DNA of 64,000 bases from Dugong dugon (GCA_030035585.1 CM057467.1:67320941-67384940), one strand, 5' to 3'; positions 32,430-43,812 are shown, counted from the stretch's first letter. Numbers and translations are program-made. The notes: generated from the letters alone by a model not told the origin.

Positions 32430-32632
32430 GGAGTCCTGTTAGCGCAACAGTTAAGTGCTTGGCTGCTAACCAAAAGGTTGGCCGTTTGAACCCACCCAGC
32501 GGCTCCACAGGAGAAAGACCTGGCAATCTGCTTCCATAAAGATTATAGCCAAGAAAACCCTATGGAGCAGTTCTAGTCTGTCACACGGGGTTGCTGAGAG
32601 TTGAAATCAACTCAATGTCACCTAACAACAGT
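32430..32632 (+). mobile_element. AfroSINE, long form, complete
   Basis: 'ggagtcctgttagcgcaaca', 'ggttggccgtttgaacccac', 'gagaaagacctggcaatctg', 'ccaagaaaaccctatggagc', tail 'caatgtcacctaacaacag'. Confidence 0.93.
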
Positions 32633-32635
32633 ACT

Positions 32636-33235
32636 TTATTAAAGCTTTGTTCTATTACTATTGCTTCATACAAATTACCCCAACCTCTGTACTTAAAACA
32701 ACTCATAGATTCTGTGGGTCAGAAATTCTGAAAGGGCACAGAAGGGACAGTTGTCTGTGCTCCACAATGTCTGGCGCCTCAGCTGGGAAGACTCCAAGAC
32801 TGGAGGGAGGCTGGAATCACCTGGAAGCATCTTCACTCACAGATCTGTGCAGGTGATGCTGGCTGTTGGTTGGGATCTCAGCTGCGGCCATTGGCAAGCC
32901 ACCACATGTGGCATCTTTGTATCGCCTGGCCTTCCTCATCCTATGGTGGACTTGGGGTAGTTAGGCTTCTTACATGGCAGCTCAGGAATTCAAAGGTGAG
33001 TGGTAACTAACAAGGCAGAAGCAGCATGGTCTTTTATGGCCCAGCCTCAGAAATCACCCAGCATCACGTCTGCTGCATTCAGCATCATGTCTGCTGCACC
33101 CAGGTTCAAGGAGAAGGGAGTTAGACTCCTGCTTTTGGTGGAGACTGGCAAGGTTCTAAAGGTTCTAGAAGAGCATGTCATATGGGAGATATTCTTGTGG
33201 TTATCTTTGTTAAATACAGTCTACCATGACTCTTG
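32636..33235 (-). mobile_element. MaLR/ERVL-like LTR, decayed
   Basis: 'tgcttcatacaaattacccc', 'tctgtgggtcagaaattctg', 'tggcgcctcagctgggaaga', 'gttaggcttcttacatggca' and 'ttcaaggagaagggagttag' follow a known LTR pattern in the antisense direction. The boundaries are approximate. Confidence 0.6.
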
Positions 33236-33241
33236 AAATAC

Positions 33242-33264
33242 TTTTTTTTTTTTTTTTTTTTTTT
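33242..33264 (+). repeat. T homopolymer
   Basis: A run of 23-24 T separates the LTR fragment from the MIR. Confidence 0.95.
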
Positions 33265-33267
33265 GGG

Positions 33268-33437
33268 TCTTTAATTAGCTCCAACAATTCTATAAGGTAG
33301 CATTATCCCTCATTTTGAGGATGAGGAATCTGATCTTAGAAAGATTAAGTAATTTGCTCAAGATACCTCAGCTAGCACTTAACAGAGCAGGGATTTGAAC
33401 CCAAAGCTGATTCCAAAACCCTTGCTCTTAAACTATA

Positions 33438-33438
<1 letters not shown>
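33268..33438 (-). mobile_element. MIR, left part (right part from 42,966)
   Basis: Antisense MIR: 'aaggtagcattatccctcat', 'gattaagtaatttgctcaag', 'gcagggatttgaacccaaag', reaching 'gctcttaaactat'. Its end resumes at 42,966 ('ctcttaaactatatttttac'), showing that the 33,439-42,965 unit inserted into a MIR. Confidence 0.8.

Positions 33439-33475
<37 letters not shown>
33439..33475. repeat. (AT)n plus T tract at the L1 3' boundary
   Basis: About 20 bp of alternating AT joined to about 15 T. On the minus strand this reads as a poly(A) tail followed by an AT expansion beginning in the TSD. Confidence 0.93.
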
Positions 33476-34885
33476 GGTTAGGTGCCGTTGAGTGGGTTCC
33501 TATTCATAGTGATGTTATCTACAACAGAAAGGAAAACTGCCCTGTCTGGTGCCATCCTCACAATCACTGCCATGCTTGAACCCACTGTTGCAGCTTCTAA
33601 GTCAATCCATCTCATTGAGGGTCTTCCTCTTTTTTGCTGACCTTCTATTTCCCAAGCATGATGTCCTTCTCCAGTGACTGTTCCATCCTGATAACATGTC
33701 CAAAGTACATGAAACAAAGTCTCGCCATTCTCGCTTCCAAGGAACATTCCAGCTGTACTTCCTTCAAGACATATTTTTCGTTCTTTTCGCAGTCCATGGT
33801 ATATTCAATATTCTTCACAAACACCATAATTCAAAGGTGTCAATTATCCTTTGGTCTTCTTCATTTATTGTCCAGGTTTCACATGCATATGAAGTGATTG
33901 AAAACACCATGGCTTGGGTCAGCCGTACCTTAATCTTTAAATTGAAATCTTCACTTCTTAACACTTTAAAGAGGTCTTTTGCATCAGATTTGCCCAGTGC
34001 AATGCGTCCTTTGATTTCTTGACTGCTGCTTCCATGGGTGTTGATTGTGGATCCAAGTAAAATGAAATCCTTAACAACTTCAATCTTTTCTCCATTTATC
34101 ATGATGTTGCTTATTGGTCCAGTTGTGAGGATTTTTGTCTTCTTTATGTTGAAGTGTAATCCATACTGAAGGCTGTAGTCTTTGATCTTCGTCAGTAAGT
34201 GCTTCAAGTCCTCTTCACTTCCAGCAAGCAAGGTTGTGTCATCTGCCTATTGCAGGTTGTTAATGAGTCTTCCTCCAATCCTGATGCCCTGTTCTTCTTC
34301 ATAAGTCGAGCTTCTAGAATTACTTGCTCAGCATACAGATTGACTAACTATGGTGAAACGGTACAACCCTGACACACACCTTTGCTGATTTTAAAACACT
34401 CAGTATCCCCTTGTTCTGTTCAAAGGACTGCCTCTTGATCTATGTACAGGTTCCTCATGAGCATAATTAAGTGTTCTGGAATTCTCATTCTTTATAATGT
34501 TATTCATAATTTGTCGATCTACACAGTCGAATGCCTTTGTGTAGTCAATGAAACACTGGTAAACATCTTTCTGATATTCTCTGCTTTCAGCCAAGATCCA
34601 TCGGATATCAGCAATGATATCCCTGGTTCCACGTCCTCTCCCGAACCTGGCTTGAGTTTCTAGCAGTTCCCTATAGGCGTACTGCTTCAAATGCTTTTGA
34701 ATGATCTTCAGCAAAATTTTACTTGTGGGTGATATTAATGATATTGTTTGAAAATTTCCACAGTCTGTTGGATCATTTTTCTTTGGAATAGGTACAAATA
34801 AGAATCTCTTCCATTCTGTTGGTCAGGTATCTGTCTTCCAAATTCCTTGGCATAGATGAGTGAAGACCTCCAGTTCTGCATCTCT
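33474..34885 (-). mobile_element. RTE/BovB-clade LINE fragment, 5'-truncated
   Basis: Minus-strand frames give RT pieces: 'GTRDIIADIRWILAESREYQ' with motif A FIDYTKAFDCVDR (34,400-34,714), then 'FNIKKTKILTTGP' (33,815-34,231) and the C-terminal 'CFMYFGHVIRMEQSLEKDIM' region (33,645-33,827). The 3' end at 33,474 reads 'ggcacctaacc' in reverse. It is broken by frameshifts, and its orientation matches the adjoining L1. Confidence 0.88.
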
Positions 34886-36049
34886 TTTTTAATTTTTTTA
34901 TTTTTTGTACTTCAGGTGAAGGCTTACAGAACAAATACTTTATCATGAAACAGAAGTGCACATGTTGTTTTATGACATTGGTTAACAACCCACAACATAT
35001 CAACCCTCTAACTTCTCAACTTTCTTTTTTTTGGTGAAAATACACATAGCCAAAAATTTCTACATGCACAGTTCAGTGACACTGACTATGCTCTTCGAAT
35101 TGTGCTGTTATTCTCACTTAAGAGGAAGGCTTACAGAACAAAATAGTTTCTCATTTAACAGTTACTACAAATATTGCCCTATGAAAATGGTTAACAACCT
35201 CACAACACATCAACAAAATCCTTACTCAACCTTAGGTTCCCTATCACCAGCTTCCTTGTCCCCTTCTGCCTTCTGGCCCTTGTCACTGGACTCCTGTACC
35301 TCATTAGTCTCATTTGGTTTTACGGGGCTGTCCACTCCCAGGCTGAACAGTGAACCTCGGAGGTATCTTCACCACTGAGCAAAAAGGGTGTCTGGGGGCC
35401 ATACTCTCGGGGTTTCTCCAGCCTCCTTTAGACCAGTAAATCTGGTCTTTTTTTTTTTTTTTTTGTGGGTTAGAATTATGCTCTACATCCTTCTCCAGCT
35501 CTGTCCAGAACCCTCTGTTGTGATCCTGGTCAAAGCAGTCAGTGGTGGTAGCCGGGCACCATCTAGCTGTACTGGACTCAGTCCAGTGGAGGCCTTGGTA
35601 GCTGTGGACCATTAGTTCTTCGGACTAATCTTTTCCTTGTATCCTGTTCTCTTCATTCTCCCTTGCTCCCAAAGGGATGAGACCAGTGGAGTATCTCAGA
35701 TGGCCGCGCACAGGCTTTTAAGACCCCAGACACTACTCACCAAGGTAGAATGTAGAGCATTGTCTTTATAAGCTGTGTCATGCCAATTGAGCTAGCTGTT
35801 CCCCAAGACCATGGTCCCCAGAGCCCTCCGCCCAGCAATTCAGTCCCTCAGGGAGTTTGGATGTCTCTGTGGGGCTTCCATGACCTTTCCTTGTACAAGT
35901 TGTGCTAGTTTCTCCTGTATTGTGTACTGTCTCACCCTTCACCCAAGATACCACTTATCTATTGTCTAGTATTTCCCCACCCCCACCCCTCCCATCCTGG
36001 TAACCAACAAAGATTGTTACATTTTGTGTGTGAACTTTTTCATGGGTTT
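34886..36049 (-). mobile_element. L1 3' UTR with a mosaic terminus
   Basis: The main 3' UTR is about 35,123-36,049. Nearer the 3' side, 35,018-35,122 matches the other L1 3' terminus seen at 23.05 kb ('acatagccaaaaatttctac'), and 34,886-35,017 is a second copy of this L1's own end ('gtgaaggcttacagaacaaa' versus 'gaggaaggcttacagaacaa'). T-rich (A-rich on the element strand) sequence lies at 34,885-34,905. Confidence 0.75.
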
Positions 36050-39000
36050 TTACAATAGAGGTCTCATATAATATTTGTCCTTCTGTGATTGAATTATTTC
36101 ACTCAGCATAATGTCCTCCAGTTTCATCCATGTTATGAGATGCTTCACAGATTCATTGTTGTTCTTTCTCATTGCATAGTACTCCATTGTATGTATGTAC
36201 CATAGTTTGTTTATCCATTCATGTGTTGATGGGCAACTAGGTTGTTTCCATCGTTTTGCTATTGTGAACAATGCTGCCATGAACACAGGAGTGCATATGT
36301 CTATTCGAGTGACAACTCTTATTTCTCTAGGATATATTCCTAGGAGTGGGATTGCTGGATCGAATGGTATGTCTATTTCTAGCTTTCTGAGGAAACGCCA
36401 TATCATTTTCCAAAATGGTTGTATCATTTTGCATTCCCACCAGCAGTGCATAAGAGTTTCCATCTCCCTGCAGCCCCTCCAACATTTGTTATTTCCAGTG
36501 TTTTTGATTCGTGCCAATAATGCCGGGGTGAGATGGTATCTCATTGTGGTTTTAATTTGCATTTCTCCAATGGCTAGTGATCGCGAGCATTTCCTCATGT
36601 GTCTGTTGGCCATTTGAATGTCTTCTTTGGTGAAGTGTCTGTTCATTTCCTTTGCCCATTTTTTAATATGATTATTTGTCTTCTTTTTGTAGAGGTGTTG
36701 GATTTTCTTGTAGATTATGGAGATTAGACCTTTGTCTGACTTGTACTGTCCAAAAATTTTTTCCGAATCTGTAGGTTCTCTTTTTACTCTTTTGGTGAAG
36801 TCTTTTGAAGAGCATAGGTGTTTGATTTTTAGAAGATCCCAGTTATCTAGCTTATCTATTGGGGTTTGTGCATTGATGGTTATGGTTGGTATCCTGTTAA
36901 TGCCATGTATTAAGGCCTGAAGTGTTGGTCCTATTTTTTCTTCTATGAACTTTATAGTTTTAGGCTTTATATTCAGGTCTGTGATCCATTTTGAAGTAGT
37001 TTTTGTGTACGGTGTGAGGTATGGGTCCTATTTCACTTTTTTGCAGATGGATATCTGGTTTTGCCAGCACCATTTGTTAAAGACTGTCTTTTCCCCATTT
37101 GATGGACTTTGGGCCCTTGTCAAAGATCAGGTGACCGTAGGTGGATGGATTTACATCTGGGTTCTCAATTCTGTTGCATTGGTCAATGTATCTGTCGTTG
37201 TACCAGTATCGGGCTGTTTTGACTACTGTAGCTGTATAGTAGGTTCTGAAGTCAGGTAGTGTGAGTCCTCCAACTTTATTCTTCTTCTTCAGTAGTGTGT
37301 TACTTATTCGGGGCTTCGTCCCTTTCCATATAAAGTTAATGATTAGTTTTTCCATCTCTTTGAAGAATATTGTTGGTATTTGGATCGGGATTGCGTTGTA
37401 TTTGTAAATTGCTTTGGGTAGAATTGTCATTTTCACAATGTTGAGTCTGCCTATCCATGAGCATGGTATGTTTTTCCGTTTATGTAGATCCCCTTGGGTT
37501 TCTTGCAGTAGTGTTTTGTAGTTTTCTTTGTATAGGTCTTTTACATCCTTGGTCAGATTTATTTCTAAGTATTTTATCTTTTTAGGGGCTATTGAAAATG
37601 ATATTGTTTTCCTGATTTCCTTTTCATCATTCCCCTTATTGGTGTATAGGAATCCAACTGATTTTTGAATGTTTATCTTGTATCCTGCTACTCTGCTGAA
37701 TCTTCCTATTAGTTCCAGTAGATTTCTCATGGAGTCTTTAGTGTTTTCTGTGTGTACTATCATATCATTTGCAGACAGGGACAGTTTAACTTCTTCATTA
37801 CCAATTTGGATGCCCTTGATTTCTTTTTCTTGCCTTATTGCTCTAGCTAGAACTTCCAGCACAATGTTAAATAGGAGTGGTGATAAAGGGCATCCTTGTC
37901 TTGTTCATGTTTTCAAGGGGAATGTTTTCAGCCTCTCTCCATTAAGAATGATGCTGGCCATTGGTTTTGCATAGATGCCCTTTATTATGTTGAGAAATTT
38001 CCCTTCTATACCTATTTGAATGAGAGTTTTTGTCAGGAATGGGTGTTGGACTTTGTGAAATGCCTTTTCTGTGTCAATTGAGATGATCGTGTGATTTTTT
38101 TCTTTCCTTTTATTTATGTGGTGGATTACACTGATTGATTTTCTAATGTTGAACCATCCTTGCATACCTGGTATGAATCCTACTTGGTCGTGGCGTATTA
38201 TTTTTTTGATATGATGCTGAATTCTATTGGCTAGAATTCTGTTGAGAATTTTTGCATCTATATTCATGAGAGATATTGGTCTGTAATGTTCTTTTTTTGT
38301 GACATCTTTCCCTGGTCTTGGTATCAGCGTTAATGCTGGCTTCATAGAATGACTTTGGAAGTGTTGTTTCCTTTTCTATGCTCTGAAATAGCTTGAGTAG
38401 TACTGGTAAAAGCTCTTCTGTAAATGTTTTGTAGAATTCTCTAGTGAAGCCATCTGGGCCAGGGCTTTTTTTGGTTGGGAGTTTTTTTATTACCTTTTCA
38501 ATCTCTTCTCTTGTTATGGGTCTGTTCAGATTTTCAACATCACTTTATTGTAGTTTGGGTAGGTTGTGTGTTTCTAGAAATTTATCCATTTCCTCTAGGT
38601 TTTCAAATTTGTTGGAGTATAGTTTTTCATAATATTCTGTTATAATCCTTTTTATTTCAGTTGGGTCTGTTGTAATGTCCCCCATTTCATTTCTTATTTG
38701 AGTTATTTGTGTCCTTTCCTGTTTTTCTTTTGTCAGTCTGGCCAGTGGTTTGTCGATTTTGTTGATTCTTTCTATTGTTTTTCTGTTCTCTAGTTCATTT
38801 ATTTCTCCTCTGATCTTTACTATTTCCTTTCTTCCGGTGGTTGTGGGCTTTTTTTGCTGTTCTCTTTCTATTTGTTTGAGTTCTGTAGTTAATGTTTTGA
38901 TTTTGTGCCTTTCTTCTTTTTTGATATGTGCATCTATTGCTATAAATTGTCCTCTGAGGACTGCCTTTGCTGTGTCCCAAAGGTTTTGGTATGATGTGTT

Positions 39001-39841
39001 TTCATTCTCATTTGATTCTAGGAATGTTTCTGATGCCCTCTCTGATTTCTTCTATTACCCTCTGATGTGTAAGCAGGGTATTATTCAGTTTCCATGTAGT
39101 TGATTTTTTTCCCTTGCTCTTTCTATTGTTAATTTCTACTTTAATGGCATTGTGGTCAGAGAAGATACTTTGAATTATCTCAACGTTTTGGATCTTGTTG
39201 AGGATTGCTCTGTGGCCTAAGATGTGGTCTATTCTGGAGAACGTTCCATGTGCATTGCAAAAGAATGTGTACTTTGCAGCAGTTGGATGGAGTGTTCTAT
39301 ATGTGTCTATGAGGTCAAGTTGGCTGACTGTGCCCTTTAGGTCTTCTTTTTCTTTGCTGAGTTTCTTCTTAGTTGTTCTGTCCTTTACTGAGAGTGGTGT
39401 GTTGAAGTCTCCTACTATTATTGTGGAACTGTCAATTTCTCCTTTCAGTGTTGTTAGAGTTTGTTTTATGTATTTTGGAGCCCTGTCATTGGGTGCGTAG
39501 ATGTTTATTATGGTTATTTCTTCATGTTGGATTGTCCCCTTAATCATTATATAGTGTCCTTCTTTGTCTCTTATGGTAGATTTCATTTTAAAGTCTATTT
39601 TATCTGAGATTAGAATTGCCACTCCTGCTCTTTTTTGGTAGTTGTTAGCTTGATATATTTTTTTCCAACTTTTGACTTTTAATAAATTCACATCTTTGTT
39701 TCTAAGGTGTGTCTCCTGTAGATAGCGTATTGATGGATCCTGTTTTCTTATCCATTATGTCACCCTCTGTCTCTTTATGGGTGGATTGAGTCCATTTACA
39801 TTCAGTGTAATTATTGATAGATGTGGGTTTGTTGCTGTCAT
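36050..39841 (-). pseudogene. L1 ORF2 pseudogene (endonuclease / reverse transcriptase)
   Basis: In life this protein nicks target DNA and reverse-transcribes L1 RNA. The start is placed at 39,841, the ATG of 'MTATNPHLSIITLNVNGL', the usual ORF2 N-terminus, followed by a stop at about 39,755. The endonuclease part (39,008-39,691) keeps the GDFN, SRIDH and SDHNAI motifs. RT fragments are at 37,905-38,345 (motif [10 protein letters not shown], catalytic Asp kept, next Asp changed to His) and 37,077-37,862, where the FADD-type active site reads SAND: the first Asp is Asn (codon 37,767-37,769). The C-terminal part (36,050-36,646) holds the Cys-rich C-x3-C-x7-H-x4-C motif. Multiple stops and frameshifts separate these parts. 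Not functional. Confidence 0.92.
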
Positions 39842-40266
39842 TTTGTAGTGCTTTTTTTTTTGTGGTGCTGATGTTTCCTTTGTTCTTCTTATTCTCTTGT
39901 GCTGAGTTACTTTTGTTTGTTGAATTTTTTTCATTTCTTTTGTTTTTGTGGGTTTTGTTTTTGCTGAGACTTTATGTTTTTCCTCTTTTTTTTTATGAGT
40001 ATGTTTGTTAACTTTCTTTGTGGTTACCATAAATTTTACCCTTATCTTTCTAAGTTTGAAGCAGTCTACGATCACTTGGTATCGCCTTGCCTTCCTCTCC
40101 ATTAGAACGTTCTATACCTATGCTGTTTATTCCCTCTTTGATTGTTTTGATGTTGTTGTCATTTACTGATTAACTGCTCTGATTCCCTGTTGTATTTCTT
40201 TTGGTTTTGGATAGTTCTCGAGAGTTCATTTCCTAGACTGGTATCTGGCTTGTACGATCCTGCATC

Positions 40267-41265
40267 CTAGGTTCTGCCTGTGAGCTGAAGCTGTTTGTCC
40301 TCAGATCGAAGAACTCCCTTTAATAATTCTTGTAAGTTTGGTTTGACTTTTACATATTCCCTTAATTTCTGTTTATCTGGAAATGACCTAATTTCACCAT
40401 CAAATTTGAATGAGAGTTTTGCAGGATATATTATTCTTGGCTGGCAATTTTTTTCTGTCAAGATTTTATATATGTCATCCCATTGCCTTCTTGCCTGCAT
40501 GGTTTCTGCCGAATAATCTGAGCTTAGTCTTATTGTTTCTCCTGTGTATGTGACTTCTTGTTTTTCACGAGCTGCTCTCAGGATTCTTCGTTTGTCTTTG
40601 GTTTTGGTGAGTGTGAATATGATATGCCTTGGTGATTTTCTTTTGGGGTCTCTTCTATATGGGGCTCGTTGAGCTTCTTGGATGGCCAGCTTTTCATCTT
40701 TCATGATATTGGGGAAGTTTTCTGTCAGTAGTTTCTCAGTGATCCCCTCTGTGTTTTCTGTTTTCTCCCCCTATTCCGGAATTCCAATCACTTACAGATT
40801 TTTGCTTTTGATTGTGTCCCACATAACTCTCAGGGTCTCTTCATTTTTCTTTGTTCTTTTTTCTGAGTTTTCCTGAAACAGAGTTGTATCCAAGTGTTTG
40901 TCTTCAATTCCACTGATCCTGTCTTCCAACATTTCAAATCTGCTTCTCAGTCCTTCTATGACATCGTCCATTTCTGAAATCTTGTTGTTTATCTTTTGGA
41001 TTTCTAATTGTTGTCTTTGTGTATTTTCTAGTTGTGAATTTATTTTGGCATTTTGTTCCTGCATTATTTTCCTGAATTCTTCCAATTTTTTGTCCGTATT
41101 TTCCATGAATTTGTCTATTTTTTCCTCATGTTTGTCAGCTTTTTGCCCCAGTTCTTGGAAAATTCCGAGTATTAGAGATTTGAATTCCCTATCAGGTAGT
41201 TCTAGTGCATTTTCTTCCAGAGGAGAGTCATCTGGTGCTTTATTTTGGACGCCTACTGGAACCAT
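40267..41265 (-). pseudogene. L1 ORF1 pseudogene (RNA-binding chaperone)
   Basis: ORF1p coats L1 RNA as a trimer. The N-terminal segment (40,792-41,265, 157 residues) is rich in heptad-like Leu/Ile/Glu/Lys and predicts a coiled coil of about 90 residues. The C-terminal segment (40,267-40,704, 145 residues) has the RNA-binding core, with 'SPRHIIFTLTKTKDKRRILR' and 'YPAKLSFKFDGEIRSF'. Two in-frame stops lie between them (about 40,760-40,792). About 333 codons in total, normal for the family. A short spacer (39,842-40,266) separates it from ORF2. Confidence 0.92.
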
Positions 41266-42965
41266 CCTGTCCTGTTTTTGTAAATGTTTTGTTATTGTCT
41301 GCTGTCTTCAGGGCATTCAGTAGTTATTTTTCTCATTTATTGATTGTAGATTTTTTTGTTTCATCCATTTTTAAAAAAAAAAAATTTGACTATGTCTGAG
41401 CAGACAGACTGTGTGTTCTTTGTTGTTTGCTCGTCAGTGGGCACAATACTTTTCACCTCCTTCTTCAATTGGCAGGGTCAGTCACTCAGATATGGTACGG
41501 CAGGGCAGGTCTAGCTGAAGAGGAGTTACTGGGACGGGTTGTTTGTGGCACTTACTACTGCCACCAGAGTGGGTCGGTAATCAGTGCACAGCAGGTTCCA
41601 GTAGGCCGTGCCTGTGCTGCTTGGTGGTGTGATGTCAAGCGCACGGTACACGTAGGCAGGATGCAGCAGGGAGATTGTTATGCGTGGAGCTAAGATGGAT
41701 TTGGGAGACAGGAGAAAGGACCAGGAGCCAAAAACCTACAAACAAACAAAAAAAGAATGGTAGGGGAGCTTGCCATTAGAGTGGAGAGATGAGAGACTAT
41801 GAAATGGAGAAAAACAGAAAAGGGAGAAGGAAGAAAAGAAAAGAATGAATAAATTATAATCAGAAAGTTTAAAGAACTGCAAAGTTCCCAGGGATCCCAC
41901 TGGTGCAGCTATGAGGTCTGGGGAAGTCACTATCAGGTGTTGCAGTACAGCCTGGCTAGAAGGCGTAGAGGTATACAACACCAGGTATTCAGGGAACAGA
42001 AAGAGAAGGAAGATATAGAGAGACAAGAAACTGAGCAATGAAGAAACACAAAAAGGGAAAAAGAGGTAAAAGAAAACAAAACAAATTAAAAAAAAAAAAC
42101 AAAAAACAAGAAAGGTCCCCAAAGAAACAGAAACAACAAAAAAAAAAAAAACCAATGTAAAAAGAAATGCCCTCAGGGATCCCTCTACACGTCTGTGGAA
42201 GCCGAAGGGGAGTCTCCCTGCCACGCAGCTCAGCCTGGCCAGAAAGGGCTCCCAACTCAAGAAAAGGAAAAGAAAACAAACAATTCAAAACAAACAAACA
42301 AATGAACAAAAGCCCCGGGATCCCACCAGCATGGCAACCCAATCCAGGAAGCAGCTCCACACTCGAACGGAGCTCTGCAGCCCCTCAGGAAGAAGCAAAG
42401 ATGGCACACGGAGTGAGGTACTCAAGCAAAAGGAGGGGGAGGTGGGGAGAGGCAAGGAAGAAATAAAAGGAAGCAGAAAAAAAGCAACACCAGCAGCCAA
42501 CAAATGGCACTCAGAGAGCCACCCATTCGGGTGTGTGGAATCCAAGCAGCTGCTGTTTCCCAGTCAAGAGACTGTGGCCTCAGGAAGCAGAGGAGGCTGA
42601 GCTGGGGTGAAGAAGGGTGGGGGGTGGGAAAGTGTATATCGCAAATTACCAGTTGTTTTGTCTCCCACTGGAAGCTCCGTGAGGCTGCTTTCTTATACCC
42701 CCTGTTTGCTGGTCTCCGATAGGAGTCCAAGATGGCGGATCCACGCTGCGTTAGCTGGTAGGGGACCTCTGCATGAATCTCTCCTCGCTCTCCATTCTCC
42801 GTCAGTTTTCTCACTCCATTTGATGCTTGGCTGAGTTCTTTATCTCTAAATTTGATGTTTTAGGGTTTCAGGATTGTTGTATTCTCTGTTCGGCTTAGTT
42901 TTTCAGATCTTTGCTGTGGAGGGACGGTGTGGTGCTTCTGCCTAGAGCGCCATTTTGCCGGAACT
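41266..42965 (-). promoter_or_regulatory. L1 5' UTR (internal promoter region)
   Basis: About 1.7 kb upstream of ORF1 to the element's 5' end. The end reads 'ttccggcaaaatggcgctct' on the element strand and contains the YY1-type core CAAAATGGC at about 42,949-42,957, placed as in other L1 promoters, which suggests a full-length 5' end. GC-rich blocks opening with 'gggatccc' recur at about 41,891, 42,178 and 42,318, each followed by an A-rich stretch. The long hydrophobic minus-strand frames (41,736-42,360) come from T-rich coding of A tracts and are not genes. Confidence 0.8.
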
Positions 42966-42979
42966 CTCTTAAACTATAT

Positions 42980-43094
42980 TTTTACTGCTTTCCTAAAACA
43001 AGAGTAAAAACAATGGCTTACACAAAGCCCTTAAAGCCCATACTACAGGCCAGACATTGTGTTAAGCATTTCTTCTTCTTTACCTCATGGAAAA
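42980..43094. other. MIR remainder and flank
   Basis: Continuation of the MIR interrupted by the L1, then a diverged 'tactacaggccagacattgt' block like an antisense MIR/L2 end. Confidence 0.45.
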
Positions 43095-43318
43095 AATAAT
43101 TGCTACTATTCATACAGAATACTATGTGCAAAGCATCGCATTAAGTACGCAGATGTAATATCTCCATTCCTCAGAACAACAGCCCTAAGAGGCAAATATT
43201 ATTCCTGTTTTATGAAAGGCAAAACTGAAGAGAGAGATGATATAGCTTGCTCAAGGTCATGAAGCTAGGAAGTACCATAGCTGGGAGTCTACCCCCACAT
43301 TATCTGACACCAGAGCAG
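43095..43318 (-). mobile_element. MIR
   Basis: 'ctatgtgcaaagcatcgcat', 'agaggcaaatattattcctg', 'agcttgctcaaggtcatgaa', then 'ctacccccacattatct'. Confidence 0.8.
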
Positions 43319-43555
43319 GCTGGCAGGCAGTGCATAATGTGTGGGGACTATTGGTTCTGCACCAAGACTGTGAGAGGTGAGAGGGGATCAAAGGTTCCCT
43401 TCCATGTGGTGCAAACTGCTGTATGGGGATGGCCGGGGACTATAGAAGCCCATGCAAAATTAGACATAGCCACCTTGCATCTGACTTCTAAGTAATTTCA
43501 TGTCTGTAAGATACTTTGAAGGTAGACTTACCTACTCTGAGCTAAACAATAAGTT
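43319..43555. other. Unassigned sequence
   Basis: Nothing recognised. Confidence 0.35.
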
Positions 43556-43812
43556 GAGACAAGGAAGTAAATCTTAAGTATCCCCTGCCCTCAAGGGGCT
43601 CCCAGTCCAGAGGGGAATATAAGGAACATAAAATATAAACTCAGCTAAATTTAATGGAAGAGATTGTGAGATGTACTGGGCTAGAACATAAGAGAAGGAG
43701 TTACTGGGGCAGGGAGAAGGGAGTAATCTCTCTAACTAGAGAGATCAGGAGAGGCTTTTTAGTAGAAACGGCATTTGAGTGAGAACTTGAAAGACAAATA
43801 AATTTTCGTAAC
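43556..43812 (-). mobile_element. L2 LINE 3' end fragment
   Basis: 'cccctgccctcaaggggctc', 'ccagtccagaggggaata', 'cggcatttgagtgagaactt', 'gaaagacaaataa': antisense L2 3' region, diverged. Confidence 0.6.

Larger units (their letters stand above)
33439..42965 (-). mobile_element. Near-full-length L1 LINE with an appended RTE segment (composite insertion)
   Basis: A 14-bp direct repeat, CTCTTAAACTATAT, lies at 33,425-33,438 and 42,966-42,979 and brackets the whole 9.5-kb unit. In minus-strand order the unit holds a 5' UTR of about 1.7 kb, ORF1, a 425-bp spacer, ORF2, the 3' UTR, then short L1 3' fragments, an RTE 3' segment (34,885-33,474) and an A run (seen as T at 33,460-33,475) beside an expanded AT tract. 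The structure fits either an L1 3' transduction or later insertions into the L1 tail. No ORF is intact. Confidence 0.85.

Noticed and set aside
36195-36617. 140-codon plus-strand frame and similar frames across 36-41 kb
   Set aside because: These are the reverse-strand shadows of L1 ORF2 and ORF1, which read as reverse transcriptase and ORF1p on the minus strand.
41736-42360. Hydrophobic minus-strand frames rich in Phe, Leu and Val that look like membrane proteins
   Set aside because: They arise from A-rich stretches of the L1 5' UTR read as T-rich codons; no conserved pattern.
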